Assembly: GCA_016705695.1 (NCBI GenBank)
Contig: JADJLA010000007.1
Span: forward strand, 114,501-178,500
DNA from: Sphingobacteriaceae bacterium
Lineage (GTDB): Bacteria > Bacteroidota > Bacteroidia > B-17B0 > Aurantibacillaceae
Direction of reading: 5' to 3'
DNA: 64,000 nt
Both the position numbers and the translations under genes were made by a program. This document shows positions 50,921 through 59,214 of the stretch, one piece after another. Under the pieces are notes generated by a model. It was given only the letters and a program-made list of their open reading frames with translations. It ran no database searches and had not been told where the DNA came from. Position 1 is the stretch's first letter. The number at the start of each line of letters is the position of its first letter.

Positions 50921-52129
50921 ATGTTACAGAATAAAAATATATTGATAGGGATAACTGCAGGAATTGCCGCTTATAAAATTCCTTTGCTTGTTCGTTTGCT
51001 TGTGAAAGAGAATGCAAAGGTTAAAGTTATTCTTACAAAAGATGCCACACAATTTGTAACGCCTCAAACACTTTCTGTTCTTAGTAAGAATGAAGTGATC
51101 GTTGATTTTTTTGACGAGAAGAATAATTGGAATAGTCATGTGCAATATGCCGAGTGGGCCGACCTTATGGTTGTTGCGCCTCTTACGGCAAACACACTTT
51201 CAAAAATGGCAAATGGTGTTTGCGATAATTTATTGCTTGCAACTTACCTTTCGGCAAAATGCCCTGTGATGATCGCTCCGGCAATGGATCTGGATATGTA
51301 TCAACATGCCACTACCACAGAGAATTTAAAAAAACTAGAAACTATCGGCACTAAAATAATTCCTGTTGAAAGCGGTGAATTAGCATCAGGGCTTGTTGGA
51401 GAAGGAAGGATGGCTGAGCCGGAAACTATTTTTAAGGCAATTGAAAAATTCTTTGATGTAAAACTTCCTTTAACCGGGAAAACCGCTGTGGTAAATGCCG
51501 GCCCAACTTACGAAGCTATTGATCCCGTTCGCTTTATTGGAAATAGAAGTTCTGGAAAAATGGGAATTTGCATTGCCGATAGATTAGCAGAGCTTGGTGC
51601 AAAAGTAACATTGATATTGGGTCCAACTCATAATAAGCCACAACAAAAAAGCGTAAAAGTAATTGATGTAAATACCGCCGAAGAAATGTTCTCGCAAACT
51701 ACATCAGAGGCAAAACAAGCTGATATAGTTGTATGTGCAGCCGCTGTTGCCGATTATAAAGCAAAACACGTTAGCGATTCGAAAATAAAAAAGGATAAAG
51801 GCGAATTGAACATTGAGCTCGAAAAAACAAAAGATATTTTAGCGGAACTAGGAAATACAAAAGCGGCTAAGCAATGTTTGGTAGGCTTTGCCTTAGAAAC
51901 TGAAAATGTGGAGGAGTACGCTAAACAAAAATTAACACAAAAAAAATTAGACATGATCGTGGCCAATAGCGCCCGTAATGCGTATGGCGTGGTTTTTGGG
52001 TCGGATAGCAATCAAGTTACAGTTATTGACAAGAACAATAATTTGAGTAAATTTGAGTTATTATCAAAGGAAGATACAGCTAAAAAAATTGTTTCTACCA
52101 TAATGAACTATATTGGAATAAAAGCGTGA
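50921..52129 (+). CDS. coaBC: Bifunctional phosphopantothenoylcysteine decarboxylase / phosphopantothenate-cysteine ligase
   Basis: A 402-residue fusion catalysing two consecutive steps of coenzyme A synthesis. The CoaC half (1-185) is a flavodoxin-like decarboxylase: ILIGITAGIAAYK, HVQYAEWADLMVVAPLTAN, PAMDLDMYQH. The substrate-flap motif is written GELASGLVGEGRM, where E. coli has a catalytic cysteine in ACGxxGxGRM; the Ser is usual in Bacteroidota. The CoaB half (190-402) has the VNAGPTYEAIDPVRFIGNRS loop and CAAAVADYKAK nucleotide site. Its end overlaps the DUF4835 start. Confidence 0.96.
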   Translation: MLQNKNILIGITAGIAAYKIPLLVRLLVKENAKVKVILTKDATQFVTPQTLSVLSKNEVIVDFFDEKNNWNSHVQYAEWADLMVVAPLTANTLSKMANGVCDNLLLATYLSAKCPVMIAPAMDLDMYQHATTTENLKKLETIGTKIIPVESGELASGLVGEGRMAEPETIFKAIEKFFDVKLPLTGKTAVVNAGPTYEAIDPVRFIGNRSSGKMGICIADRLAELGAKVTLILGPTHNKPQQKSVKVIDVNTAEEMFSQTTSEAKQADIVVCAAAVADYKAKHVSDSKIKKDKGELNIELEKTKDILAELGNTKAAKQCLVGFALETENVEEYAKQKLTQKKLDMIVANSARNAYGVVFGSDSNQVTVIDKNNNLSKFELLSKEDTAKKIVSTIMNYIGIKA

Positions 52130-53031
52130 TGAAAAAAGTAAATAGCATAATATTTTTTATTTTATTGGCCGCTTTTGGTTTTAAAGCACAGGAATTGAAT
52201 TGCCAGGTAACTATAAATTCGAGTCAAGTGGTGGGAACCGATATGAAACAGATAACCGACCAAATGCAAAAGGTTATTTATGATTTTATGAATAATAAGC
52301 AGTGGACCAAAGATGTTTTTGCACAGCACGAGAAGATCGATTGTTCTATTTTTATTACGCTTGAATCAAGAAGTAGTGATATTTATTTAGGCACCATACA
52401 AGTACAAAGTCGTCGCCCAACATTTAAGAGCTCTCATTACTCAACTGTTTTTAATTGGGACGACAAGGATTTTCAATTTCAATTTCAGCAATTCACGCAG
52501 TTGGATTTTAACTTGCAGAATTTCCAATCAAATCTAACTTCTATTTTAGCGTATTACGCTTACGTTATTATTGCAACTGATTACGATACGTTTTCTCCTT
52601 TAGGAGGAACAGTGTATTGGCAAAATGCACAGTTGATCGTTTTAAATGCACAAAATGTTGCTGAACCCGGATGGAGAAGTAACGAGAAAACAACAAAGAA
52701 TCGCTATTGGTTAGTTGAGAATACGCTAACACCCGTTTTTCAAGGCATTCGTGATTGTAATTATGCATACCATAGAAATGGTTTGGATATTATGCACGAA
52801 AAAGTGGAAGAGGGTAGAGCCAACATTATTAAAGCCCTGGATCTTTTAAAACCGGTGTATCAATCACGTCCGGCTTCGTTTAATATGCAATTATTTTTCA
52901 ATTCAAAAGTGGATGAGTTGATCAATATGTTCAAAGGCGCGCCGCCCGAAGAAAAGTCGGCCATTGTGGAAACGCTTACTAATTTAGATCCGGCAAATAC
53001 TACTAAGTATAATAAGATAACGGGAGGTTAG
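52129..53031 (+). CDS. DUF4835 family protein (PorD-like T9SS-associated)
   Basis: 300 residues from the ATG at 52129 (a GTG one codon earlier is also in frame). The signal peptide is MKKVNSIIFFILLAAFGFKA. The start QELNCQVTINSSQV and ITDQMQKVIYDFMNNKQWT, followed by FNWDDKDFQFQFQQFTQLDF, are diagnostic of DUF4835. As I recall, this family includes PorD of the Porphyromonas T9SS, a periplasmic or outer-membrane accessory; treat that as family knowledge, not shown here. In many flavobacteria it is followed by recN; here an OmpA-family gene on the other strand follows instead. The ATG overlaps the coaBC stop codon (TGATG). Confidence 0.88.
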   Translation: MKKVNSIIFFILLAAFGFKAQELNCQVTINSSQVVGTDMKQITDQMQKVIYDFMNNKQWTKDVFAQHEKIDCSIFITLESRSSDIYLGTIQVQSRRPTFKSSHYSTVFNWDDKDFQFQFQQFTQLDFNLQNFQSNLTSILAYYAYVIIATDYDTFSPLGGTVYWQNAQLIVLNAQNVAEPGWRSNEKTTKNRYWLVENTLTPVFQGIRDCNYAYHRNGLDIMHEKVEEGRANIIKALDLLKPVYQSRPASFNMQLFFNSKVDELINMFKGAPPEEKSAIVETLTNLDPANTTKYNKITGG

Positions 53032-53033
53032 TT

Positions 53034-54203
53034 TTATCTTTTCTTTAAAATAAACTCAACTCTTCGGTTTTGTTTTCTTCCTTCGGGAGTTTCATTCGAT
53101 TCAATAGGCTTAGCACTTCCATAGCCGTTAGAGCTTACATTAGAATTAATAACACCTTTAGCGATCAAATAATTTCCAACGGCTTTTGCTCTGTTAGCTG
53201 ATAATTCTAAATTCTTTTTCTCGTCACCAACATTATCGGTATGTCCATATATTTCAATGTATTTAGTTGGATCGGCTTTTAAATAAAAGGCAATTATATC
53301 TAATTCCGGATAAGATAGCGGAGAGAGAACTGCTTCTCCTGTTTCAAAAAGTACATTTTTAAATGTTAATACAATATCCGAGGGCACGCTTTGAATTGTG
53401 TCGGGCTCAACAACAATCGTATCTGGAATTTCGGGCGCCATTAATGCGAAATATGGATTGTCGGGCGCTTCGGTTGTATCGATCACTTCGCGTTTGTATT
53501 CGTAAATAGTAATATCATCAAAATAATAATAGGCATCGCGTTCCATGCGTTTATTTATAGGCGAACTTATTTCGGGTGGAACTGTATTTCCTGTTTTCCA
53601 TAATCGTTTGATGCCAAAACTTCCGATCAATAAATTATCTTCACCACCTTTTGCTCTGTAAATAAGCGTTAGTTGATGCCACTCATTTGTTTCCATGCCA
53701 ATTTCATCCTCTACATTAATGTATAAAGGACGAAGCCCTGTTATTACTCCTGAGTAATCGTATTTTGCACTTTTGTTTAGAAAGCAAACGCCAATTTTAT
53801 CAACGGCAAGTGGAGAATAGTCAGAAAGACTAACGTACATACTTAGAACATATTCTTTATTGGCTTGTAATGGATATTGAAGTGGCGTTTGCAGATATTC
53901 TCTGTAAAAACCATGTGAGCATGCAAAAATTCCGGCATAACACTTTCCGCTTCGTGCGGCTTGTTCTCCCATCGCGTTTTTTGGAACATCAACGCGTGAA
54001 TTTTTTTTATCTTTTTTCTTGCACTCACAAAAAAGATCGGTTGTGCCGCGGCTAGGAGAGTTCCATGAATTATTGGCTGCAATTGCTGAATAATCCAAAG
54101 GAATAAATTTATTTGATTCGAAACTGGAATCAGGAATGAGATTTTGGGCCAGATCAAATTGGATGCAAAATAAAAGTAAGCCGAGAGTATTTATCCATTT
54201 CAT
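53034..54203 (-). CDS. OmpA family protein with N-terminal carbohydrate-binding-like domain
   Basis: A 389-residue exported protein (signal LGLLLFCIQFDLAQ). Residues 20-235 resemble a CBM-like jelly roll (NLIPDSSFESNKF, EYVLSMYVSLSDYSP, NEWHQLTLIYRAKGGE, YYFDDITIYEY). The C-terminal OmpA domain (276-389) has KNVLFETGEAVLSPLSYPEL, YGHTDNVGD with Asp323, NLELSANRAKAVGNYL with Arg338, and the final NRRVEFILKK. Asp and Arg of this domain bind diaminopimelate, so it should be attached to peptidoglycan. The family is widespread in Bacteroidota. It is convergent with the DUF4835 gene, 2 bp apart. Confidence 0.88.
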   Translation of the reverse strand: MKWINTLGLLLFCIQFDLAQNLIPDSSFESNKFIPLDYSAIAANNSWNSPSRGTTDLFCECKKKDKKNSRVDVPKNAMGEQAARSGKCYAGIFACSHGFYREYLQTPLQYPLQANKEYVLSMYVSLSDYSPLAVDKIGVCFLNKSAKYDYSGVITGLRPLYINVEDEIGMETNEWHQLTLIYRAKGGEDNLLIGSFGIKRLWKTGNTVPPEISSPINKRMERDAYYYFDDITIYEYKREVIDTTEAPDNPYFALMAPEIPDTIVVEPDTIQSVPSDIVLTFKNVLFETGEAVLSPLSYPELDIIAFYLKADPTKYIEIYGHTDNVGDEKKNLELSANRAKAVGNYLIAKGVINSNVSSNGYGSAKPIESNETPEGRKQNRRVEFILKKR

Positions 54204-54273
54204 GGATCGAAAATTACGAATTCATGACCATAAAACATAATTTCTATTAATAGCGCGATGAATTTTAATTATT

Positions 54274-54305
54274 TTGAAACTTTAACCATCAATTTTCTAT
54301 ATTTG
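54274..54305 (+). promoter_or_regulatory. Consensus promoter upstream of the gene at 54334
   Basis: TTTG (its TTG at 54274-54276), a 21-bp spacer, then the perfect -7 box TATATTTG at 54298-54305. Transcription starts near 54311, leaving ~22 nt before the ATG at 54334 and none before the ATG at 54313. Confidence 0.65.
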
Positions 54306-54333
54306 AATTTCTATGGGTTTTAAAACAAATGAC

Positions 54334-54936
54334 ATGAAAACAACACTAAGTGCTTTACTGTTAATATCCACTTTCAATTCTTTTTCTCAAATTGAAGCAA
54401 CTACAAATGATGGAAGAAAAGTGGTGCTTAATAAGAACGGTACTTGGAAATATGCCAAAATTACTACTGTAGAAAAAGCAAGTAAGGATATTTTGGAAAA
54501 TGAGGCCCTAGAGTTTTCGATGACAATTGTTCGCTCATTATTTGAACGAAATCACAAAGTTTTTATTGAAGCCTTGACTAAGGAATTATTTACGTTTAAA
54601 GAGGTAATGCTAATTACCGAAGAAGTAACCCAAGAAATAAAGAGAGAAATACCTAGAGTAATACGAGATTCTACAAAAACATTTGCTAATTATAAAGAGG
54701 ATTATAATATTGAAATTTTAACAAAGGTTGAGTTAATCAATAAAATCACTAAAGAAATGAAAAAAGAATTTAAGTTTCCTGAACACTATAAAGTAATTGA
54801 GGGAGATCTATTCTTTTTAGGCTTTCAACAAATAGTCAAAAACCCCGAAACCAATTACATTTGGGATGATTATTTTACGTTTATGGTAAGAAAGGTAAAT
54901 GGGAAATGGCAAATAAAGGGATTACTTGGTGGGTAA
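54334..54936 (+). CDS. Small exported protein with a 'DGRKVVLNKNGTW' motif
   Basis: 200 residues from the ATG at 54334, which begins a standard signal peptide (MKTTLSALLLISTFNSFSQ); the ATG at 54313 would add seven residues. Mature residues 20-34 read IEATTNDGRKVVLNKNGTWK. This matches the 'TxDGRxVxLxxDGTW' start of a common Bacteroidota secreted family of unknown role. The rest is an alpha/beta region (FKEVMLITEEVTQEIKREIP, FTFMVRKVNGKWQIKGLL) reminiscent of NTF2-like accessory domains. It is the last native gene before the integrated element, followed by a strong terminator. Confidence 0.75.
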   Translation: MKTTLSALLLISTFNSFSQIEATTNDGRKVVLNKNGTWKYAKITTVEKASKDILENEALEFSMTIVRSLFERNHKVFIEALTKELFTFKEVMLITEEVTQEIKREIPRVIRDSTKTFANYKEDYNIEILTKVELINKITKEMKKEFKFPEHYKVIEGDLFFLGFQQIVKNPETNYIWDDYFTFMVRKVNGKWQIKGLLGG

Positions 54937-54965
54937 TTTTTTCAGATGTTGATATAGCGTATTAT

Positions 54966-54998
54966 AAAAAAAGCTTCTTGAATAAGAAGCTTTTTTTG
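54966..54998. terminator. Bidirectional hairpin terminator at the island border
   Basis: AAGCTTCTT (54971-54979) pairs with AAGAAGCTT (54984-54992), with a 4-nt loop, A5 before and T7 after. It stops the gene ending at 54936 on the plus strand. On the minus strand it sits directly after the tRNA 3'-end fragment, as expected of an original tRNA terminator. Confidence 0.88.
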
Positions 54999-54999
54999 T

Positions 55000-55022
55000 A
55001 TCCAGGAAGAGACTCGAACTCC
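55000..55022 (-). other. tRNA 3'-end fragment, putative attachment site of the integrated element
   Basis: On the minus strand it reads GGAG-TTCGAGT-CTCTT-CCTGGAT-A: a T-loop, its 3' stem strand, a 7-base acceptor strand and a discriminator base. The remainder of a tRNA (5' acceptor ATCCAGG, D and anticodon arms) is absent, and the sequence to the right does not fold as one. The CCTGGAT acceptor strand fits a leucine tRNA, but this is only suggestive. A tRNA tail next to an integrase gene is the typical footprint of integration, with the intact tRNA at the other end, outside this window. Confidence 0.5.
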
Positions 55023-55199
55023 ACCTTTAATTCAATCGATCTTATTCATCAAACCCTTGAAAAAACTGAGTTATTCTTGTGAAATCAACTTATATTGTTG
55101 ATTATAGGTGTTAATTAATATTGATTATTGTTTAAAGAAATTGAAAGCGATAGTGCAAATCTGGACTAAATATGGGCTTTTTTTAGTTACCTTTAGTCC

Positions 55200-56450
55200 A
55201 TGCCCACAATAAACTACTTTATTCAAACTGACAAAAATCCGGCAGGCATCTATGTGAGGCTTCGTGAGGGTTCATTAATAGATTGTAAAGCCCGTACAAA
55301 ATACTCCGTTAATCCGGATCATTGGGATAATGGTATGCGTAAATCAAAGGGTAAACTGGAAAAGACAAAGGAACAAGGCTTAACAGCCGCTTTTTTAAAA
55401 GATGCTGCTGGCAAAACGCTAAAGAACAATTTAGAGACTTTTAAATCGAAATTGTTAGATCATTATAATAAGAGCGTTGACAAGGAGAAAATTAACAGCA
55501 AGTGGCTAAGGTATTATATTAATCCACCTGCAAGCACCGAAGGTATACCGGAAGCGTTGGTGAATTATTTCGATCATTATATTAAGCATAAACAAAGTGA
55601 ATTAAAGCCGGCAAGCATAAAGAAACTAAAGGGTGTTAAACGTTTGGTAGAGAAATTTGAGAAGGAAACTGGAAATCATTATTTGATTAAGGATGTAGGG
55701 GACGAGTTTAAATTAAGGTTTGAAAAGTATTGCATTAAAAATAACTATACAAATAACACCATAGCTAGATACATAAAGTTTATAAAAACTATTTGCTATA
55801 ATGGCCGGGATAAAGGAATTGAAACACACTTTTCATTAAATTCTATCAAAGTAAAAATACAGCCAGTAAATAAAATTCATTTGTCATTTGATGAATTAAA
55901 AAAGATTGAAGAGGTTAAGCTTGATCAGGATCATTTGGATAATGCCCGAGACTGGCTTTTAATATCATGCCATACCGGGCAAAGAGTATCGGACTTTTTG
56001 CGCTTTAAAAAGGAAATGATAAAAAAGACAGGCAAATCAAATATTTTGGAATTTACGCAGGTTAAAACCGGTAAAAACATGGGTATACCTTTAAATAGTA
56101 AGGTAATGACCATTCTTAAAAAAAGAAAAGGTGATTTCCCTGTTCAAACTTCTGATCAAACCTATAACGAGAATATAAAGAAGGTTTGTAAAGCCGCTGG
56201 ATTAACTGAAAAAATAAAAGGTGCTAAGTATAATCATGAAACAGGATTAAGGGAAGTAGGAACCTTTGAAAAGTGGGAACTTGTGAGCAGCCACATCGGC
56301 CGCCGAAGCCTAGCGTCAAATTATCACAGACTTGTGCCAACACCAATTTTAATGTATATGACAGGTCATAAAACTGAGGATATGTTCAATGCTTATATTG
56401 GTAAATCACAAAGTGAATCGGCCTTACAAGCGGCAAAATACTTTAAGTAA
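55200..56450 (+). CDS. Tyrosine recombinase (integrase) of the mobile element
   Basis: A 416-residue Bacteroidota-type site-specific integrase. An arm-binding N-terminal domain (1-100, IYVRLREGSLIDCKARTKYS) is followed by a SAM-like core-binding domain (115-215). The catalytic domain has all residues: Arg262 in CHTGQRVSDF, Lys289 in QVKTGK, His365 and Arg368 in SHIGRRS, His390 in MTGHKTEDM, and the nucleophile Tyr399 in AYIGKS. It should integrate and, with an excisionase, excise the element. It is the first gene after the putative attachment site and reads inward. Its best relatives would be in conjugative or mobilisable elements of the phylum. Confidence 0.95.
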   Translation: MPTINYFIQTDKNPAGIYVRLREGSLIDCKARTKYSVNPDHWDNGMRKSKGKLEKTKEQGLTAAFLKDAAGKTLKNNLETFKSKLLDHYNKSVDKEKINSKWLRYYINPPASTEGIPEALVNYFDHYIKHKQSELKPASIKKLKGVKRLVEKFEKETGNHYLIKDVGDEFKLRFEKYCIKNNYTNNTIARYIKFIKTICYNGRDKGIETHFSLNSIKVKIQPVNKIHLSFDELKKIEEVKLDQDHLDNARDWLLISCHTGQRVSDFLRFKKEMIKKTGKSNILEFTQVKTGKNMGIPLNSKVMTILKKRKGDFPVQTSDQTYNENIKKVCKAAGLTEKIKGAKYNHETGLREVGTFEKWELVSSHIGRRSLASNYHRLVPTPILMYMTGHKTEDMFNAYIGKSQSESALQAAKYFK

Positions 56451-56610
56451 AAACTCAAAGACTATACAATTAGCAGAATATTTTTAATATGGAAAGTAAA
56501 AAGAGTGATCTATTAATGTTTTTGATAATAAAGGGAAATTAAAATTTTATCAAAAGAATTGATAAACGAACCAAAAACTTACTAATAACTATAATGTTGA
56601 CAAGCTTAAA

Positions 56611-57210
56611 ATGCTGTTAAGTGGTTTTGTACACTATTATAGAGAGATGATTGATAAAGAAAGTTCCAATTACACGAACGAGCAACTAAATGATCTGATT
56701 GACGAGTATATAAAGTCAGGGCGGGATAAGCCGCTGATTAAGCTACGTTCCAGAATTGAAGAACCTGAGGATGCTATACCTAGCGAAGTACAAGAGTATG
56801 ATAAACTACTTTTTCCTGATAATTATTTAGACGATTGTGTGAATTTTATGAAATTGATGAGTAAAATTATTGAAAAGCATTCTTCTGCAGATGTAGTTGT
56901 TGATAAGAAAAGTAAATCAAAAAAGAATCACGTTGAAGAGGCTTGGTTTGTAGTTGGTGTTCTAATCGCAACAGGAGAAATCAATAAACTTAAAAAGCAA
57001 TTTACTAGTTCTACCCAAATTGCAGTTCATTTATTTAAACAAAAGGAAAAAAAGTACAGACCTTGGATTTCATCAAGTATAAACGGTGAGACAACTGGAC
57101 AGAGAAGTATTTATGCATATCCGGACAAGCTTCAGAAAATCTATGATCATTGCATTAATGAAAATATAACTATGACTAAGGAGTTTTTGAAACAAGTTAA
57201 AGCTCTTTAA
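56611..57210 (+). CDS. Mobile element protein of unknown function
   Basis: A 199-residue soluble protein. The first half is helical and acidic (MIDKESSNYTNEQLNDLIDE, LKLMSKIIEKH-like segments). Then a charged Lys-rich stretch (KKSKSKKNHVEEAWFVVGVL) leads to a helix-turn-helix-like end (FTSSTQIAVHLFKQKEKKYR, then PWISSSINGETTGQRSIY and a C-terminal helix). No family is recognised. It lies 160 bp after the integrase and 95 bp before the HTH gene. The same position in related Bacteroidota elements often holds a regulator, so DNA binding is a guess. Confidence 0.65.
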   Translation: MLLSGFVHYYREMIDKESSNYTNEQLNDLIDEYIKSGRDKPLIKLRSRIEEPEDAIPSEVQEYDKLLFPDNYLDDCVNFMKLMSKIIEKHSSADVVVDKKSKSKKNHVEEAWFVVGVLIATGEINKLKKQFTSSTQIAVHLFKQKEKKYRPWISSSINGETTGQRSIYAYPDKLQKIYDHCINENITMTKEFLKQVKAL

Positions 57211-57226
57211 ATCTAGATTAGTAAAC

Positions 57227-57262
57227 GGTACTCAAATGGTACGGTACCGCCATTTGAGTACC
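57227..57262. promoter_or_regulatory. 13-bp perfect inverted repeat, candidate operator
   Basis: GGTACTCAAATGG (57227-57239) and CCATTTGAGTACC (57250-57262) flank a 10-bp spacer that contains CGGTACCG, itself palindromic. There is no T-tract, so it is not a typical terminator. It lies 43 bp before the excisionase-like gene. Confidence 0.6.
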
Positions 57263-57304
57263 ACTAAAATTGATTGAATTTTGTGTTATTAAAAAATAAC
57301 GCAA

Positions 57305-57607
57305 ATGAATAAACAAGCAACAATTTTACATGAATTAAGTCCAGATCAGATAACAGATCTATTTAAGGGCTTACAAAATCAAATTACAAATCTGAAGGAG
57401 GACTTTGAACCTAAAGTTCCTACAGAGTGGCTCACGAGAGCTGAAGTGGCTGAAATGCTAAAGGTGGACTTATCTACAATACACAACTACTGCGTCAAGC
57501 AAAAATTAATTGCATACGGAATCGGATCACGCGTATATTTCAAAAGATCTGAAGTAGAGGCTGCAATTATTCCATTAAGAAAAAGTAAGGAGGCGGGAAA
57601 TGTATAA
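57305..57607 (+). CDS. Helix-turn-helix excisionase/regulator (HTH_17-like)
   Basis: A 100-residue protein. An N-terminal helical segment (LSPDQITDLFKGLQNQITNL) resembles a coiled coil. It is followed by a winged HTH at about 43-92: WLTRAEVAEMLKVDLSTIHN, YCVKQKLIAYGIGSRVYFKR, SEVEAAI. This is the 'helix-turn-helix domain' protein that accompanies integrases in Bacteroidota elements and acts as excisionase or activator. The inverted repeat 43 bp upstream could be its site. Its last 8 bases overlap the next gene, whose Shine-Dalgarno lies inside it. Confidence 0.88.
   Translation: MNKQATILHELSPDQITDLFKGLQNQITNLKEDFEPKVPTEWLTRAEVAEMLKVDLSTIHNYCVKQKLIAYGIGSRVYFKRSEVEAAIIPLRKSKEAGNV
57587..57593 (+). 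promoter_or_regulatory. Shine-Dalgarno AAGGAGG for the gene at 57600
   Basis: AAGGAGG with a 6-bp spacer before the ATG at 57600, inside the end of the HTH gene. The classical site contrasts with the host genes. Confidence 0.55.
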
Positions 57608-57905
57608 GCTATTAGAATTGCCAGCAGAGTATCATTATTCAGCTTTCTTTAACGCAAAGTATGAGTTAAAGAAACACTTCAGTCGTCTTAATGAGGACGT
57701 GCTATCCGAGCTAATGACACAAGCAGGTATATTGAATCAAGATCTTTCTGTTAAAGACAATCACAATAAAGATGGATCTCAATTTGTTTGGGCAAGCGAA
57801 TATGTTTCAAAAACACCAGACACTCCATTTGATGAGGTGCTCTTATGCAATTATGCCGGGTTTATTAAATTGTTTCACATGTTAGAAGACACTGGTTTAT
57901 TATGA
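57600..57905 (+). CDS. Small mobile element protein of unknown function
   Basis: A 101-residue soluble protein starting MYKLLELPAEYHYSAFFNAK, with central helices (YELKKHFSRLNEDVLSELMT) and a C-terminal VLLCNYAGFIKLFHMLED. No family is recognised. It is wedged between the HTH gene (8-bp overlap) and the VapE-like gene (4-bp overlap), and has a strong Shine-Dalgarno. It is therefore co-translated with the replication ATPase and may be a partner or regulator of it. Confidence 0.65.
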   Translation: MYKLLELPAEYHYSAFFNAKYELKKHFSRLNEDVLSELMTQAGILNQDLSVKDNHNKDGSQFVWASEYVSKTPDTPFDEVLLCNYAGFIKLFHMLEDTGLL

Positions 57906-59065
57906 GTGAGGTAGAATCAAAAATAGAGAAACCATCAGGTGGTTTATCTATGTTAGAAAGAATGGAGCAGTACATCGCTCTTAAGTATGATCTATATTTT
58001 AATGAGGTTAATGGTAAGTTATATATAAAAACGAAAGTGGATGCCGATTTTGTAACGATGACTGATTATAAAATTAATAGTCTCCATAGGGAAATTGTGA
58101 AATCTGGTATTAAAATTGCCCTTTCAGCTTTGAGATCAACGCTTATATCTGATTTTGTAGAACGAGTGAATCCAATGAAAGATTACTTTAAGGGATTACC
58201 AGTATGGGATCAAGTCGATTACATCCAGCAACTAGCGGATACCGTTACAACAACTAACAAAGATCTATGGGATCGATGCTTTAAAAAATGGATTGTTGCT
58301 TATGCCGGGTCTCTGATCAACGATGATATTACTAATCATACTGTTTTGATATTTTCAGGGGGTCAAGGGCTTGGTAAAACAACTTGGTTGTTGAATCTAG
58401 TTCCTGACCTACTTAAGGAATACACTTATTCCGGTAATATTAATCCGAACAACGAGGATACTTTGATCCAACTATCTGAGTGTTGTTTAATTAATTTGGA
58501 TGAACTTGAAGCGATAAACAGATCTGAACTTGGTGCGATAAAGGAGCTAATTACAAAACTAAGTGTAAACATAAGGAGACCTTATGGATATTCTTCAGAG
58601 CAAATGCCAAGAAGAGCCTCATTTACTGGTAGTGTTAATAATAAGGAGTTTCTTAATGATGTTACTGGATCAAGGCGTTTTTTGTGCTTTGAAGTAACAC
58701 ATATTCATTATTTACATAACATCTCTATCGATAATGTACTCATACAGGCAAAGCATCTTTATGAATCGGGTTATCAATACTGGTTTGATCAGAAGGAAAT
58801 TGAGGAATTGCAACGAAACAATGAGCAATTTAGGATCATGTCAATGGAGGAGGAACTTCTAATGACCTATTTTGAGCCATGCAACAAGGAAAATGCAGAT
58901 CATTTGCTTTCCGCAACAGAGATCATTGCATTTATAAAACAACGGTATCAGATAAATATCAGCGAATCATCCAACACAAGGCTTGGAAAGGCTCTTAAAG
59001 CGAATAATTACTTAAAAATTAAACTAAAGGATAAGCGTGTTTACGCAATAAAAGAGAAAATATAG
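57902..59065 (+). CDS. VapE-type (virulence-associated E) ATPase/primase-helicase-like protein
   Basis: A 387-residue protein. After an N-terminal ~95-residue adaptor, the VapE core begins PMKDYFKGLPVWDQVDYIQQ. It has a Walker A GGQGLGKTT (153-161), a Walker B-like CLINLDELE (195-203), and a sensor-type FTGSVNNKEFLNDVTGSRRF. VapE-family ATPases in phages and islands support element replication and are widespread in Bacteroidota integrative elements. No toprim or primase domain is attached. It is downstream of integrase, HTH and a small gene, all on the same strand, forming the element's maintenance module. Confidence 0.88.
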   Translation: MSEVESKIEKPSGGLSMLERMEQYIALKYDLYFNEVNGKLYIKTKVDADFVTMTDYKINSLHREIVKSGIKIALSALRSTLISDFVERVNPMKDYFKGLPVWDQVDYIQQLADTVTTTNKDLWDRCFKKWIVAYAGSLINDDITNHTVLIFSGGQGLGKTTWLLNLVPDLLKEYTYSGNINPNNEDTLIQLSECCLINLDELEAINRSELGAIKELITKLSVNIRRPYGYSSEQMPRRASFTGSVNNKEFLNDVTGSRRFLCFEVTHIHYLHNISIDNVLIQAKHLYESGYQYWFDQKEIEELQRNNEQFRIMSMEEELLMTYFEPCNKENADHLLSATEIIAFIKQRYQINISESSNTRLGKALKANNYLKIKLKDKRVYAIKEKI

Positions 59066-59085
59066 ATTTCATAGAATTTGCTTGC

Positions 59086-59124
59086 CTTACCCTCCTTTTA
59101 AAAATAGGAGGCGGGTAGGGTAAG
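59086..59124 (+). other. Bulged hairpin after the VapE-like gene
   Basis: CTTACCC (59086-59092) pairs with GGGTAAG (59118-59124), and TCCT (59093-59096) with AGGA (59106-59109), leaving an 8-nt bulge. It has no U-tract, so it may be an RNA structure rather than a standard terminator. Confidence 0.4.
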
Positions 59125-59214
59125 CACTTTCACTCAAAACTAATTAAACTTTATACTATAGAGTAATCTTTTTTTTAGGATTATACGCTACATTCGTCTT
59201 ATATATAATTTATT

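Noticed and set aside
51361..51420. Inactive coaBC because the catalytic Cys of the flap is a Ser
   Set aside because: Bacteroidota CoaBC proteins normally have ASG here, so it is a lineage feature rather than a defect.
55000..55080. Complete tRNA gene on the minus strand
   Set aside because: Only the T-loop and acceptor end are present. The D and anticodon arms cannot be formed from the adjoining sequence.
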